The notes beneath the pieces were generated by a model that had not been told where the DNA came from, made no database searches, and saw only the letters and a list, made by a program, of their open reading frames with translations. Made by a program: the position numbers and the translations under genes. A stretch of DNA of 64,000 nucleotides from Neoscytalidium dimidiatum (taxonomy: Eukaryota; Ascomycota; Dothideomycetes; Botryosphaeriales; Botryosphaeriaceae), in assembly GCA_037367355.1 (NCBI GenBank), contig CM074704.1, positions 2,542,001-2,606,000 of the forward strand, given 5' to 3'. Positions 9,691-21,700 of this stretch are shown here, in pieces. Position 1 is the first letter of the stretch, and each line of letters opens with the position of its first letter.

Positions 9691-11633
9691 CATAGACCGT
9701 CTCAGCTGCCGATGGCAGCTATGCGGCATGCGGCCGGCTCCACTGCGCCCGCCAAGCCCGCTTGAACCTAATTGAGGTGGCGGAGTCCGGCCTACTCGCT
9801 ACCTACCCTGTATACTTCTCGAAGGATGATCGGACCAGAACCAAAGGGACCATTACTACAAGAGTCTCAGGACGGACATCAACGATGCTATGGCCTTTCA
9901 CCCGGACCCAAATACGCTTGACTAGATGATTGAGCTACCCAGACGCCTCGACGCAGATGCTGGGAGAGACACTCAGAGCACTACCCAGCCAATACCATAC
10001 GCTCAGCCAGGCCTCGTCACACCAAAAAGGAGGCAATGTCATGGAACTCGATAACGCCAATAAAGACGAGAATCGTAAACCTCGGAGCAACAACTAGGTC
10101 GGAAATACCCGCAGATTTCACGCGCCGAACCCGAACTGGACAGACGAGCAGGAGCGGCGCTTAAACAGAGAAAAGCTCTATATCCACTACGGAAAAGACT
10201 AGAGGCCAGGTCACAACTGCGCACAGAACCCTCGAAAAAAAAAAAAGCAGGAAAGACGCTGTTGCAACGAGCAGAAACCACGCTAAAGCCGCACGCAAAA
10301 AAAAATATCAGGAAAATCGACAAGCAAATAGAGGAACACGGAAAAGTCAGCTGGACAGCATGTTTCAATGATGACTACACTACCCGCCAGATCGACAAAA
10401 AGCCACCGGGTGGCATCCCAAGAACCAGAGACAAAAAGCTGCATCGATGTATCGAAAAGAGGAAGTGCTATATATCGACGACCTTATCGATGTCTTCCCG
10501 GATGACGAATACCCGACGGATAGCCACACTGGCGAGGTATACGAAAGCACCCCGGAACCGGAGGCGGAGCCGGAGATAACCGGAGCAGCCACCGCACAAC
10601 CTGCTTCGGCATAAACAGAAGTGAATAAAGAATGGGCATCAACAAAGGTAGCAATCACAATCCTACGTACAAAGTCCCGGGAGGAACCACCGGAGACCCT
10701 AAACAGGAACTTACAGCAACAGTAGAGGCCCGACACGAAGAGCCCTTGACCAACGGGGAGGATCGCCTACTCGACGCTATGCTTGAACAAGCTATTAAAC
10801 GTGACCTCGCCTAGAAACCACCATCGGCAGGTAACCAACCAGCCAAAGGGCTATGGATTTCCGGCGTAGTGCTCCGCCAAGACTTTTACATGCCATGTCG
10901 AATATGAAATCCGTAACGAGCAACCATTCAAAAGGCGTTAATATCCGGAAGAAACAAGGAGAGAATGGATACCGGTACCCAAAGGAGAATATCCGGATCA
11001 GGGACAGCAACAATCAAAAAAACCAAACGGCTTTCCTGAAACTTGGGACCAACAGCTGGAGCCCGAAGTAAGGTCCGTTTGTCAGATTACGCACGCATCA
11101 AACGGAACAACTCTCACCGGAAACAACCTATGGAAACAACTTGTCAACCCTGCCAGGAACAACAAATAACCAGCAAGAGTCATGACCGATAGTGGAGCAA
11201 GCGGCAAGTTTGTCAGCCACACTTTCGTCATCATGCATGGCCTCCGTTTCGCGGCAAAAGGCGGGCCCTATCGTCTGTAGACAGTAGACGGATCTGCCAC
11301 AAGCTATGGCGACTGATGGATAAGAATGGAGACTGATTAGACAAACGCCGGAAACCACAGAGAAAATATAGCCTTGGGTATCACTAACATGCCGAACCAT
11401 GACATCATCCTCGGCATACCGTAACTGCGTACTCGCGAGCCACACATCCGCTGGAGAACGGGGAGAAATAACACTCCCGAGCCAGGGTTGCGAGCACCAC
11501 CTCACAAGCGCTTGGCAAAACAAACCTACCGAGAGCCGCCAGGAGCCAGAACCGGAAAAGCCAGAGTCATAAGACCCAGTAGAGATCCAGAAAACTTCGC
11601 TTGCAACCCTGCGTTGCATGAGACGCAGAGGGT

Positions 11634-11670
11634 AAGAAGAAGAAGAAAAAGAAGAAGAAGAAGAAGAAGA
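11634..11670 (+). repeat. (AAG)n microsatellite inside the gypsy remnant
   Basis: A nearly perfect AAG run in the spacer between protease and reverse transcriptase of the degenerate element; in the sense frames it would encode a lysine/arginine-rich linker. Confidence 0.9.
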
Positions 11671-13275
11671 GGCGTTTGGAGTATCCGTCAAATTCAGCCC
11701 AAAAAATTAACAACAATTCCTGGCACAAATGCAATCCGCAAAGCCCCCGGGGGATCCCAACTCTCGGAACCAATCGGAGGTGACTTCCCTCGAAGAATCT
11801 CGTCTCAGAATTAAAGAAAACCAAAGGGAACCCCGGCGAGATGTCCAAACCAAAAGCTGGTGGACGGCAGTATAGTTAAGCGCCTGCGCGTATGCGAATA
11901 CGGGGGTAAACTGTCTTACGAAAGAAAGCGAAACATCCCGCTGTCAGAGCTCCACCGCGACGGTCGAAGTTGGAGGAATCGCTCTCACCAACCCAAACAG
12001 GCCACTCGCAGATGACGATGGCAACCGCGCCTGTAAGGCCTTATATGACAGTAAGCGTAATAGAGGGCGCCACGTTCGAATTCTCGGACCAGCAATCGTC
12101 TCCGCTAGCGCATATACTAGGGCACAAATAGTAAGCCACAGAGGCATCGCGGCGGTCGGACACGGCGATCCGGACGGCGAAGTAAGGCCTATCACCAATT
12201 AGATAGCATCAATCCCAGAATTGGATACGGTACCTTAGGGATTCTGGAAATACCCAAGAATCTTTCAGCAAAAAGGCAAAGGACAACTATCAGAGCACAA
12301 GCCATGATGGGATTACGAAATACCCCCTTATCCTAGTAATGCAGCCCGCATTCAAGCCTATCTACTCCTTAATGGAGAAAGAGCTAGAGGCTTTAAGGGG
12401 ATACATCAACGACAACGTAGAACGAGGATATATACGACCATTATCATCACTAGCCAGCCATCCCATCTTGTTTGTCCCTGAAAAAAATGGCAAACTACGA
12501 ATCTGTGTGGACTTTCGTTAGCTAATCGACATAATGATTAAAAATTAGTCTCCATTTCTAAGACTAGATGAACTATAAGACAAGATCCAAATCGCAGAAT
12601 ACTTCACGAAGTTGGAACTTAGAGAAGGATGGTACCTACTTCGCATAAAGGAAGTCGAAGAATAGAAGACCGTGTTCCGAACACGCCTAGGAAATCTTGA
12701 GTATACCGTTGTACCTTCTAGGCTTACCAACGCCCCAGGCACGTTTTAGAGACTAATTAACAACACCTCATGCCCGTAATTAGACGTGTCGCTCGTGGTT
12801 TATCTAGAAAATATTATGATCTATTCGTACACACTCGAGGAACTCACCGAGCATATCTACAAGATTCCTAAGACATTCGAAAAACGAGATCTCCAATCCG
12901 CACCAGGAACATACGAATGGTACATACGTAGAACATAGTTCCTTAGGTTTGTTATTACTTTGAGAGACTTTAGCATGGATGATAGAACAGTAGACGCCAT
13001 GGGAGACTGGCCCGAACCAAAATCCGTAGAAGAAGTACAGTCCTACCTTGGGTTTGTTCATCATGAACTATGCCCAGGTCTCGGAACACCTAACCAGGCT
13101 TACCAGAAAGGAACACGGGTTCCAGTTGGGAGAAGCATAGTAAACCGCGTTCGACTGGCCGAAGCGGACATTCTGCAAAGCACCCATGCTTGGGATGTCA
13201 AAGCTAGAGCTACCAATCACGGTCGAGACCGACGCCTCAAATTACGCCATCGGCGCCTGCATCAGTCAGCTGGAG

Positions 13276-13294
13276 TTTTTTTTTTTTTTTTTTT
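13276..13294 (+). repeat. Poly-T tract truncating the gypsy element
   Basis: A run of about 18 T follows immediately after the RNase H codons for SQLE and marks the abrupt end of recognisable gypsy sequence. Confidence 0.9.
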
Positions 13295-13814
13295 AATACT
13301 ATTTTGAAATGACCGCCTCAAGTCACTGTTTGTGCACGCATTTGAGAACTCCGTCACAAGGAAAAATGAAGCAGATTCTCTTCTGAACTATTTGAATTTA
13401 TAAGTGTTGAAGCATCTAAGCGAAAACGCTTTCCACAGTTAAAGTGCCATTGTACTGTTTGAACATTTTAGTCCAGACAAGTAATGGCCTGCGTAACTGA
13501 GCTAAGTCACTAATTCTTGAAGGTAGACTTTATCTAAACACACAAGCTTTATAACATCTCCGTAGAGAATAGTTTTTTTGGTATTTTTTTTTCTATCCTT
13601 CTAGTGAAACAGTAACAAAAGAAATAAAGTCTAGATACGAAGGAAGCCACGAAGTCTATTTACAATGAAAAGAATGAAACAGAAAGAGATAACAGAAGGA
13701 AAGCATCGGCCCGGATTGTAACGGCATCAATGACGTTCCAGTGACACCATGCTTTCGTTCGAAGTTCAACCGTCCGTTGGCAGTGCTGAAAAATGCCTCC
13801 GCTCACAAGACCGA
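13295..13814. other. Intergenic, AT-rich, no gene recognised
   Basis: Sequence between the truncated retrotransposon and the 3' end of the minus-strand secreted-protein gene, containing short T runs near 13570-13590. The part next to 13815 probably includes the 3' UTR of that gene. Confidence 0.45.
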
Positions 13815-14150
13815 TTAAGAGCATGCATCCCAGTTGTCAGGAGGAATGCCACAGCAGCTGTCGCAAGGGTACCTGTTCCTGCCATACACGCATCTGCCAT
13901 TAGGCAGGGGAATAGTGCAACACTGAGAGATGGTCAGCACGGGAACTCACACGAGCCGAAGTGTTTACTTACGCCAAGTCCCCTGTGGCAGCGCTCATTC
14001 TTGTCGTTCTGGCGGTTGCCGTTGTTGCCTCCGTTATTACCACCATTACCTACTCCGGGGACGACAGCACCTCCTCCGGGGACGACGACACCTCCTCCAG
14101 GGACGACAACACCTCCTCCGGGAACGACGACACCACCGCCGCCGCCGCCG

Positions 14151-14191
<41 letters not shown>

Positions 14192-14548
14192 GCCGCCGCC
14201 ACCACCGCAGGTTTGGCCAGCGACACAAGAGGATGATATCTGGGACGAGACCACAGTGGTTCGAGTGACCTGACGAGCAACAAACGAAGGGTTGATCGAC
14301 GGCCCGGCGGACGAGCTTGGGACAGCAACCGAAGAAATCGGGACGACAACCCGAGGAATCGGGACAACAGCCGAAGAGACCGGGACAACAGCCGACGGAA
14401 CTGGGGCGACAGCCGATGGTTTCGGGACGGCAGCAGATGACTTTGGCCCGACAGCCACCGAAGAACAGGCGGAGCCCTCGCAGTCGGCGATGACGTGGGG
14501 CGAGAAAGCGGCAACCGCCGCGAGGACGGCCATGGTAAGACGAACCAT
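13815..14548 (-). CDS. Low-complexity, cysteine-rich secreted protein (candidate effector)
   Basis: Two exons on the minus strand: 14548-13973 and 13922-13815, joined over a 50-bp intron (GTAAGT..CTGAC..CAG), giving 227 residues. I chose the ATG at 14548 because it starts a good signal peptide (MVRLTMAVLAAVAAFSPHV, then IADCEG); an ATG 48 bp upstream would bury it. The mature chain has a Ser/Pro/Val-rich region with PSAVVPV-type repeats, an SSCVAGQTC cysteine pair, a Gly-flanked run of 14 asparagines, four VVVPGGG-type repeats, another Gly/Asn stretch, and a compact C-terminal module with eight cysteines (ERCHRGLG, then CCTIPLPNGRC, PCDSCCG and DACS). The last module lies almost entirely in exon 2 and appears only when the intron is spliced. 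I know no named family. Repeats of this kind suggest a cell-wall or extracellular protein; an effector role is inference. Confidence 0.72.
14150..14191 (+). repeat. (GTT)14 microsatellite encoding a poly-asparagine run
   Basis: Forty-two bases of perfect GTT on the plus strand, read as AAC codons on the minus strand in the secreted-protein gene. It is probably length-polymorphic without frameshift. Confidence 0.95.
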
Positions 14549-14985
14549 CGCTGTGAACGAGGTTAGAGAGGTCGATCTCTGATCTTGGGAGATCACTCAC
14601 TGATAGTGAGAAGTTTCTTTAGTCTCGTGGATGCAAGGCTGAGAGTTTTCGAATTAATGATGATGATGATGATGGTGATGAGACAGAAAGACTGCGAATG
14701 GCAGAGTCTTTATAGTTTTCAGCACAGCTCAACTTCTTCAAATTCCCATCTCTCAAAGTCCTCAAGTACAACTGATTGAAACGATTTACGAGGCGCAGTA
14801 GGTCTAGAATGCTTCTAGAATTCGGACTTGGGCTTAGGGCCAACGGCTTTGCAGCAAAAACACGAGATTAAAATGAGAATGGCACGATATTAGATTCGGT
14901 TCAAACGCCCGCCCTGCGAAAGAAGCGGAATTCTACTACAGGCATATTACCAGCTCATCAGTGCCAAGTCTCTTGCCGTGCACAT
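14549..14985. other. Divergent intergenic spacer with an ATG/GAT microsatellite
   Basis: Upstream of the minus-strand secreted-protein gene; contains an (ATG)n-like run near 14656-14680. The 5' exon of the next gene may lie here, but I cannot place it: the frame is open back to about 14870 without an ATG. Confidence 0.4.
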
Positions 14986-15758
14986 TTGATCCCCAGCCAC
15001 GTGCTTATAGCTGGCGGCGCAGCCTTCAGAACTGCAGTCTTAACTCACAAAGGAAATAATAGACGTTGTATCTCGGGCACCAACCAGGGCAAAAGGCTCA
15101 GCTGTGACGAATTCCCGTTTGCGAGCTCGAGGCAGGCGGACCAGCTTTTCCAGATCAGCCGTTGCGTCCCTTACCAGCAGAACAACAGTAAGTTCAGCGC
15201 CAAAGACCAGGAGAAAAATGAGTTCTGCCGCTAACACTTCCAAAAGGGCAAGGCCTTTCCATGACTGGGCTTCCGCGCATGGGCGGCCGCGTCGGCTCGA
15301 ACAAGATCAACAGGATCCCCTTCGACTACAACATCGCTTTCCTGAACCCCCTGACCCCCGGTGTCAGGCACTGCAGGAGAGGCGTCAACGCCTGCCAGCC
15401 CGACAACAACCTGCTCATCTCGGGCAAGTTCCAAGCCAAAGCTCCCGGTATCGGCTGGACGCCCAAGACGCGCAGGCAGGAGGCTACCGCCGAGGGTGAG
15501 CTGGCTCAATTCCGCCTCAAGAGCGGCGCGCTCGTTGCTGCCCCCAAGGAGCTGCAGCCCGGTGACAAGATCTTCCACACCGTCATCAATGCCACCATGG
15601 AGGCCAAGGTTGCGGACAACACGGGAGATGAGGACGACATCGACTTTGACGAGATGTACGGCGACAGCGTCGACCTCGCGGAAGATGAGGTGGACCATCT
15701 GTTGACCGAGGCAGAGCTTGCCTCTGAAATTGCCAAGGCTGAGGCGAACTCCGCTTAG
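14986..15758 (+). CDS. NucA/NucB-type deoxyribonuclease-domain protein, 5' end unresolved
   Basis: The visible exons are up to 15187 and 15247-15758, joined across a 59-bp intron (GTAAGT, branch CGCTAAC, acceptor AAAAG). Splicing produces RCVPYQQNNRQGLSM, which matches the conserved Asn-x-x-Gln-Gly region of NucA/NucB nucleases, and the upstream exon holds RRCISGTNQGKRLSCDEFPFASS, matching the catalytic CDEYPFA motif. After the domain comes PFDYNIAFLNP and an acidic tail (DEDDIDFDEMYG, LAEDEVDHLLTEAE) unlike typical short members. Related bacterial enzymes are secreted DNases; in fungi the domain occurs in secreted proteins and killer-toxin-like fusions. No in-frame ATG precedes 14986 within the open stretch, so the first exon is missing from this model or the gene is 5'-truncated. 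Start given is only the edge of the supported frame. The stop at 15756-15758 is secure. Confidence 0.62.
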
Positions 15759-16168
15759 GAGCATGATGGATTCGGCGAGTGGAGTTTGTGATTTGGGATC
15801 GGGGTTGTTCGCATCGCAAAGTGATTGAGCCAACTGTATACATTCCTTTTGTTATTTTTCCCCCCCTGTACTTTTATAGTAGATATAGAACATCTGGTTT
15901 TGTTTTAAAATAGAAATAGACACCTGTCCCTTCTCAAACAAGAACGGCGAATCGAACCACATTGACGTCGCAGACTAGACCTACGCTCTGGGCCGCGATG
16001 GACACCAAGTGGTGGCTTAGGCTGTTGGCGAAAGCTTAGCGCCATACGTGGCGCGGGTAGGTCTCAGCTCTTGCCGGAGGTATGTGCACTGTAACGCCAT
16101 CTAACGCTCGTCCCACTTGGCGTTCGACCATCTGAATATACTTTGATATACTTTCGCACAGCATAAGA
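15759..16168. other. Intergenic, no gene recognised
   Basis: Contains the 3' flank of the nuclease gene with T- and C-rich runs near 15850-15870 and the upstream region of the next gene. I find no coding or RNA signal. Confidence 0.45.
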
Positions 16169-17022
16169 ATGCAGCTGAAGCCAGACAACACAGGGTCGGA
16201 AATTACACCCAAGGTTATCAAGTTCTTTTCCCTACAACACAAAGCCATGAGAGTCCTCCAAGGCGAAATCGAAGAGCTCCATGCCTATACGAACTGCACT
16301 ATTGCAGACACAACGAGGGATCGGGTCTGTGCACTTTTCGAAGCTGACACTTGCGGCAGTGCCCGCCTTGTCGTCCATCATGAGCAACGTTTTGAGGGGA
16401 AAACAGCCGAGGAAATTCGACGAGAATTAGACGGAGATGGATCATGCCCCGGGGACTTCGTTTTGATCGGAGCCGATATGGAACGAACTCATGTGGTCAC
16501 TTACGTGGGCGAGTGGTGCGAGCCGAATTCCGGGCTCGAAGTTGTTCGGAGAGATGACGAGCCTGTCCTCATAAAGCTTCGAATGACGCTACGTGCGCTG
16601 CCAGCCTGTTGGGTAAGGCTCGTACATCTGACATGGCAGGAATGTAGTAGTGCTGACTCTTGTGTACGTAGGCCAACTACTCCACCGGAAATTCCTCATT
16701 GCTGGAAGATGTTTCTCTTCTACTATCGGGTAACCCATATGACCCGCAAGCTGAGCAGGTTCCCTTTGATATTGACGAAGATGGAATCACTGGAGATACG
16801 TCTGTTTACGTTCTTGCTGAGCCTGGAGAGTGGGAAGAAGGCCCGGGGGACCTGATCGAGGTTGACCCACCACAAGACCGGGTATACCGCCTTAAAAGTC
16901 ACGTAGCCCAGGCAAACAACCTCGCGAACCCGTGGGCTATAGGATGGGCGCCGACGCAGGAAGAGGATGCTCCGAACGGGTCCATGTGTTTTGCCCAGGA
17001 ACGCCTACCTCGGCAAGTTTGA
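16169..17022 (+). CDS. Hypothetical protein, two exons
   Basis: Exon 1 is 16169-16612 and exon 2 is 16672-17022, joined over a 59-bp intron (GTAAGG..CTGAC..TAG); the product has 264 residues. The join keeps the frame (ALPACW to ANYSTGNSSLLEDV). It is acidic, has no signal peptide or membrane segment I can see, and includes GDFVLIGADMERTHVVTYVGEW, PFDIDEDGITGDTSVYVLAEPGEW and NPWAIGWAP. I do not recognise a family. The final exon could be longer if a further intron exists just before 17022, since another frame stays open to 17126. It lies between two genes of the same strand but with its own spacer. Confidence 0.55.
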
Positions 17023-17463
17023 AAGCTACGACAGCAACCAATTCCACAAGCACGCTTTCGGCTGTTTTAAAGTTTAGAAAGCATCTCGCATATGCTAAGG
17101 TACGAAACTACGGCTCGTGTTCGTAGTCTCGTAGGTGGAATCCATTTTTTAAGCTGTCGCGCTTGATGAACGCTACCGCATGGTCGTGCGCCTAAAGATA
17201 AAGTTTCGGCGACGTTGAATAGAATACGATATCTAGTGTCACGCTACTCAGCAATTCGAAATACGCCACATTTGTAGCACTAAGTCCGCATGATGCTGGT
17301 CCCGTTATACGCGTTACACAATTCAGATTTGGCTTTACACCTATTTAGCGAGAAACACTTGTCCAATATTTAAACCACTTTTTAAATAATGTCCCGCTTC
17401 GCAGAGATGCATTATCCTCGCTCAAACTTTAACATACTTTCTTGCTGATTTCTACGCTTTACG
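17023..17463. other. Intergenic, promoter region of the SET-domain gene
   Basis: AT-richer sequence upstream of the ATG at 17464. No other gene, repeat or RNA is apparent. Confidence 0.45.
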
Positions 17464-18776
17464 ATGCCGACCACTTCGGCATGGGTGGCTCTCTCCTCGT
17501 TGGCACTGGCCAGACACAGCCATGCTGATACTAAAGTCTTTGCAGATCCCCTTCAAGAGAGTTTGGACATGGCAGCAGGAGTGACCATGGGGCCCTGGAC
17601 ACACACCCAGGAATGTGTCCAAGTGGACGATTCAGAGTTCTGCCTGTTTACGAACAGCGAGTTCGGCGATGGTCGAGGAATCTCGTTCATCACGAGCGCG
17701 ACGGCGGTAGACAAGATCCAATGGGTACAGACGGTCACGAACTCGACCATTCTGGATCGGCTGAACCGAAACGATGATCTTCCTTTCCGCGCGACTGCAA
17801 TCCCCGGAAGTGGCCTTGGTTTGGTCGCAGAGCGAACCATAGCCAAGGGCGAACTCATCACCGCCTGGACTCCCCTTCTCGTGGTGGATGACGAGGCCTC
17901 GCGATCGGTCCCTTGGGAGCAGTTGGAGAAGCTGCAGGACCTGGCTGTCGACCGAATGAGCAAAGAATGGAGATCAATGTTCCTCGCGCAGCATGCGCAG
18001 TTCGGTGGACACCAGGTTACCGACATCATGAAAACGAACGCTTTCGTCTTTGATGGCATCGGAGGCATGGATGGTCGTCATGTCGCAAGTTTCCCGGAGG
18101 CATCTGTCAGTACCTCCCCCAAAATTGTTTCGTTCGCTCTCTAAATACTAATGGGTTGTAGCGGTTCAACCATGCTTGCCGCCCAAAGTGAGCTTACCAC
18201 TTTCGTCCGCTTTCTGCCGTTTGCCTGCTCACATCCACAGCGTCGAATACAACTTCGATAAAGAATCAATGGGCCAGTACACCTTCGCCACCCGCACAAT
18301 CCACCCTGGAGAAGAGCTCACCATCTCCTGTAAGCGAACGTCGTCTACGTCTGAAGTTGTACTTGTGCGTTGCCGCGGACTGATAAAGCCGGAACACCGA
18401 AATAGATACGGACACCATGCTACCTCGGCATGAGCGGTTGTACGATTTGAACAAGCAGTGGGGCTTCAGGTGCAGCTGCTCACACTGTTCTCGCACCTTG
18501 GTGGAGATCGACCAATCCGACCAGCGCGTCCAGCGTATATTGGATATTGTTGACGAGTGCAAGAATGAATGGGCTGACAAAAAGAAGTCGTGCACACTTG
18601 ATAAGGCCGTGGAGCTTGTACTTCTTTATGAACAGGAGAATACGGGTGGTATGATTCTAGCATGGGCATATTGGCAGGCGATGCTCGCCTCTGCGGCAAA
18701 TGGGCTGGAAGAAATGGCTAACAAGTATGAGGAGCTTGCTTTGGGAAATACTCGGGGTATTCTGCCGAAGCAATAA
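17464..18776 (+). CDS. SET-domain protein with signal-like N-terminus
   Basis: Four exons: 17464-18105, 18162-18187, 18241-18329 and 18406-18776 (375 residues). Two introns split codons and restore canonical residues: Asn223 in RPN and Tyr253 in LTISY. The SET core shows GSGLGLVAERTI (start of the fold), RFNHACRPNVEYNF (the NHxC S-adenosylmethionine pocket motif, residues 217-220) and GEELTISYTDTM (catalytic Tyr253), followed by the zinc-binding post-SET CSCSHC (C275, C277, C280). SET proteins methylate lysines, usually on histones. This member resembles the divergent SMYD/SET5-like group common in filamentous fungi, which often begin, as here, with a hydrophobic leader (MPTTSAWVALSSLALA) and a cysteine-containing domain before SET. 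Whether the leader is a working secretion signal cannot be told. The first donor, GTCAGT, is slightly unusual but has a good TACTAAT branch. Confidence 0.85.
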
Positions 18777-21700
18777 GCGCTCATATGCGCTTGCTAGATT
18801 GCACATGGAGTGATGTAGCTTGTTACGTTGAAGATCTTTGCACTTTCCAATGTTGCATGTCGACAATTTGATGGCCTTATATCTCTCGAGGAAGCTTAGT
18901 GATAGGATAGAGCAAAAAAGAGGGTACATGCGATTACTATCTGGGGGGAACAGGACTTATGTAATCGGTTCTTGAGGTTTCATGGAGACGCCCAGAGTCC
19001 AGATCAAATGAGAGAGGTGTGCGTATCTTGAAAGTGTGGAGGATGTGTAGTCAAACAGCATTGCGACCTATTGGAGATGTGCTTTTTGCTAGCACCACTG
19101 TGATAGTCCTATAGAAACAAGCGAGCAGTGGAGCTGCCTCCGAAGATCGTCAACGCCACCTTCCAAAAGGCATACTATTTCGCTTCAGGCATTAACAGAT
19201 CCTTCCATTCCACCTGGGCTCCTATAGGCATATCTAAGTGTGGGGCCGCGTTTATCGAGCAGATTCTTGGCATGACCGCCTTTAGTTAACCTCACTCAAA
19301 TCCGACCAAGTCGGTGATACTGCTTGCCAAGCCCACGTGACAAGCTCCTCCCCACACTTTAAACTTCCCTCAGAAACTGAGACAGACATCTTCACAACAT
19401 CGGTGCGGCAGAAAGCGGAGGCCGTCAGAAGGCGTTGGGGGGCAGAACGCCAGGCTCCTCAGCCGCAACTCCCCGAACCATGCGCCAAGCCGCGGAGTCG
19501 GACATCGCAGGGCCTACGCGTTGAACGCACAAGCACGGCCGGTGACAGACATGGCGCGCAGCGCTCTGCAAACCCACTCAACCACTGTGGCTGAGCAAAG
19601 GAAAACACACCTACATGTACTGCTGCCCAACAGGGGGTTGGATAGGAAAAACCGGCTGGAGCATCTCACGGGACGAACGCACCCCTGAGCTGGGGCGAGA
19701 GGAGGGGAGGGGCTCGCCAAGGATGCGGAGTGCGTCGCTACACCTTCCCATGCACGAGCAGGTTCCCGACCGAGGAAAATGCAGTGTTCGTGGGCTCTGG
19801 TGTGGTGCAAGAGTACGTGTGTGGTGCGGGCAAGCCTCGAGCGGCCCGAGGCCCCATTCGATGGCCCGTGAGCCGCAGCAAGCCCGTTTGATCAACAAGG
19901 CTGGGAGCGCGTGCGACTGATAAGGCTGCGGGAGTACGCTTTGCCATGGTCACAGGGCGTGCATGAGGAGGAGATCCCGTCGGGCCGCCGTTATGGCAAT
20001 CTCGCAATGCCATCCGTCATCCGCCACCCGCCGTCGGGAAGTGGAAACGGGATATGCGGGAAAAGGAGGCGGGACAGTGAGCATTTGCCGATGGTTACAC
20101 GAGAAGGAGATTGGACCTCGGGATGCCGGTTGGGCAACTATCGGCAAAAAAACAAAGGAGAGGAGAAACGGTGACTGGAATTGCATGGATTAGCGTGATG
20201 TATGTCTCATGCAGCCACTCCGTCCGGGATTGGCTGACGCACGTGCCGGAGTTGGGAGGGGACGTATGCCTGTTCTGGCAGGCAGCAGCTGAAGGATGAG
20301 CGAAGTTTGTGGATAGGATTCGCAAGAGCCAGGGGAGCGTGCTGTGCCTCATGTGTGTGGTTTTGCGGTGGCTAAGGGAAAGAGATGTACGTCAGTTGAC
20401 GTATCCTTAGAACTGCACGTCCTACGTTACATCGAGAGAAGGGACCAGCTGCCGGCTCTCGACGAGGGAAAGTGGTTGCCGCCTACGCGGGGCACGCACA
20501 CGACCCCACAAGTGCTCGACCTGCAAGTCGACCGGTGCCAGGGCCGAAATATCAGGCAAAGATCTCAGACACGAGTCCTGAGCAGGATTGTCGTGGTGCC
20601 GTATATCTACCAAAGCAACCCGAAACCGAAGGCATCGTTTCACGCCAACTCTTGCCCCGCACACGCATCATTTCTTCTGATATGACTGGGATACTACAAG
20701 CCCTTTCTCGCTCCGCTGAGCAGGTTTCGTGTCCTTGGGACTTCGGCGCTGTATGCCCAAACCGTGGATACTACGCGGTTTTCAAGTCATCTGGGCCCTC
20801 GTTCATGAATCAAGACGTCTATATCAGGGCAGTTTCGACGGGTGGCACGACCAATCGTGGGGGCCAATGATTCAGCTCATCGTATTGTGTTTGCTGGCAG
20901 ATGGTTCAAGAGTCGTGCCTTCGGATTAAGGGTCTTGCTGTCTCCGGAATAATTTTCCAGCAACATCCGCAGCAGAGGCATGACTTCAAGCAAACTTTGG
21001 AGGACATCGGCAAATCCTTGTTCATCTGGAATGTTCGTCAGAGAGGAGCGGTGCCGCGTCAAATGGTTGAAGTACCGGCATGTGAATGTGCTCCGCCTCC
21101 CCGCCTGACCAACCTTCACAATGGCGGTATGTCGCAAGAACTGCTGACGCATACACGCGGCAGAGTAGATCCCGTCATGGAGACAACTCCGAAGGCATCG
21201 GAACCGCAGCGCAACTCGTGTGCTTTGCGGAGGGGTATACCGCATTCGCTTCTTCGGCGGCGACTGCGCCGCTCCCTGAATCAGAGGGCGCAGAGGGAAG
21301 AAGGCGGGAAGCGTCCAGGCCCCTCCTGCGGCTAGGGCTGTTTATCTCGGTCGTAGTGCCAATCCCGTTGGAGTGACACACCGTTCGTGCAGTGCAATCC
21401 CGGGCCAATAGCGAGTGCAGATCCGACCTCCAAGCTAAGCAGCTCGCCCTACGGTTTCGGACCCTGGAAGGATGCTCACGATGGGCGGCTGAGGGAGGCT
21501 GTTATGGTGTGCTGGGGATCATCGTGATTCGACATCGGGCCAGCTCGCGTGGTCACTTCTTGTCGACCGCCGCACGGCCATCAGGGTCTCTCGTCCAGCA
21601 GAGGCATAGGCCAGGCCAGGGTGGAGTTTACCGCCGAATGTGCGCAGCAGAGATTCAAGAAGCACGGTGTCAGCGGCGGGGTAGGCGTCGTCGTCGCCGA

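Larger units (their letters stand above)
9400..13294 (+). mobile_element. Degenerate 3'-truncated Ty3/gypsy LTR retrotransposon
   Basis: A putative 5' LTR starts TGTTACGCCGACC at 9400. It is followed in order by a gag-like region with a damaged CCHC zinc knuckle (YIHYGKD*RPGHNC near 10170-10215, its first cysteines replaced), an aspartic protease with DSGASGKFVSHTFV (near 11185-11225) and NHDIILGIP (about 11398-11424), reverse transcriptase (12339 onward: MEKELEALRGY, LFVPEKNGKLRICVDFR), and the start of RNase H (TDASNYAIGACISQLE, ending about 13275). Stops and frameshifts break every domain. The YxDD region reads VYLENIMIYS instead of YxDDI, a further lesion. RNase H is cut off at a poly-T run and no integrase or 3' LTR follows, so the copy cannot be autonomous. 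Family order and motifs identify a gypsy element with confidence. Confidence 0.88.
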
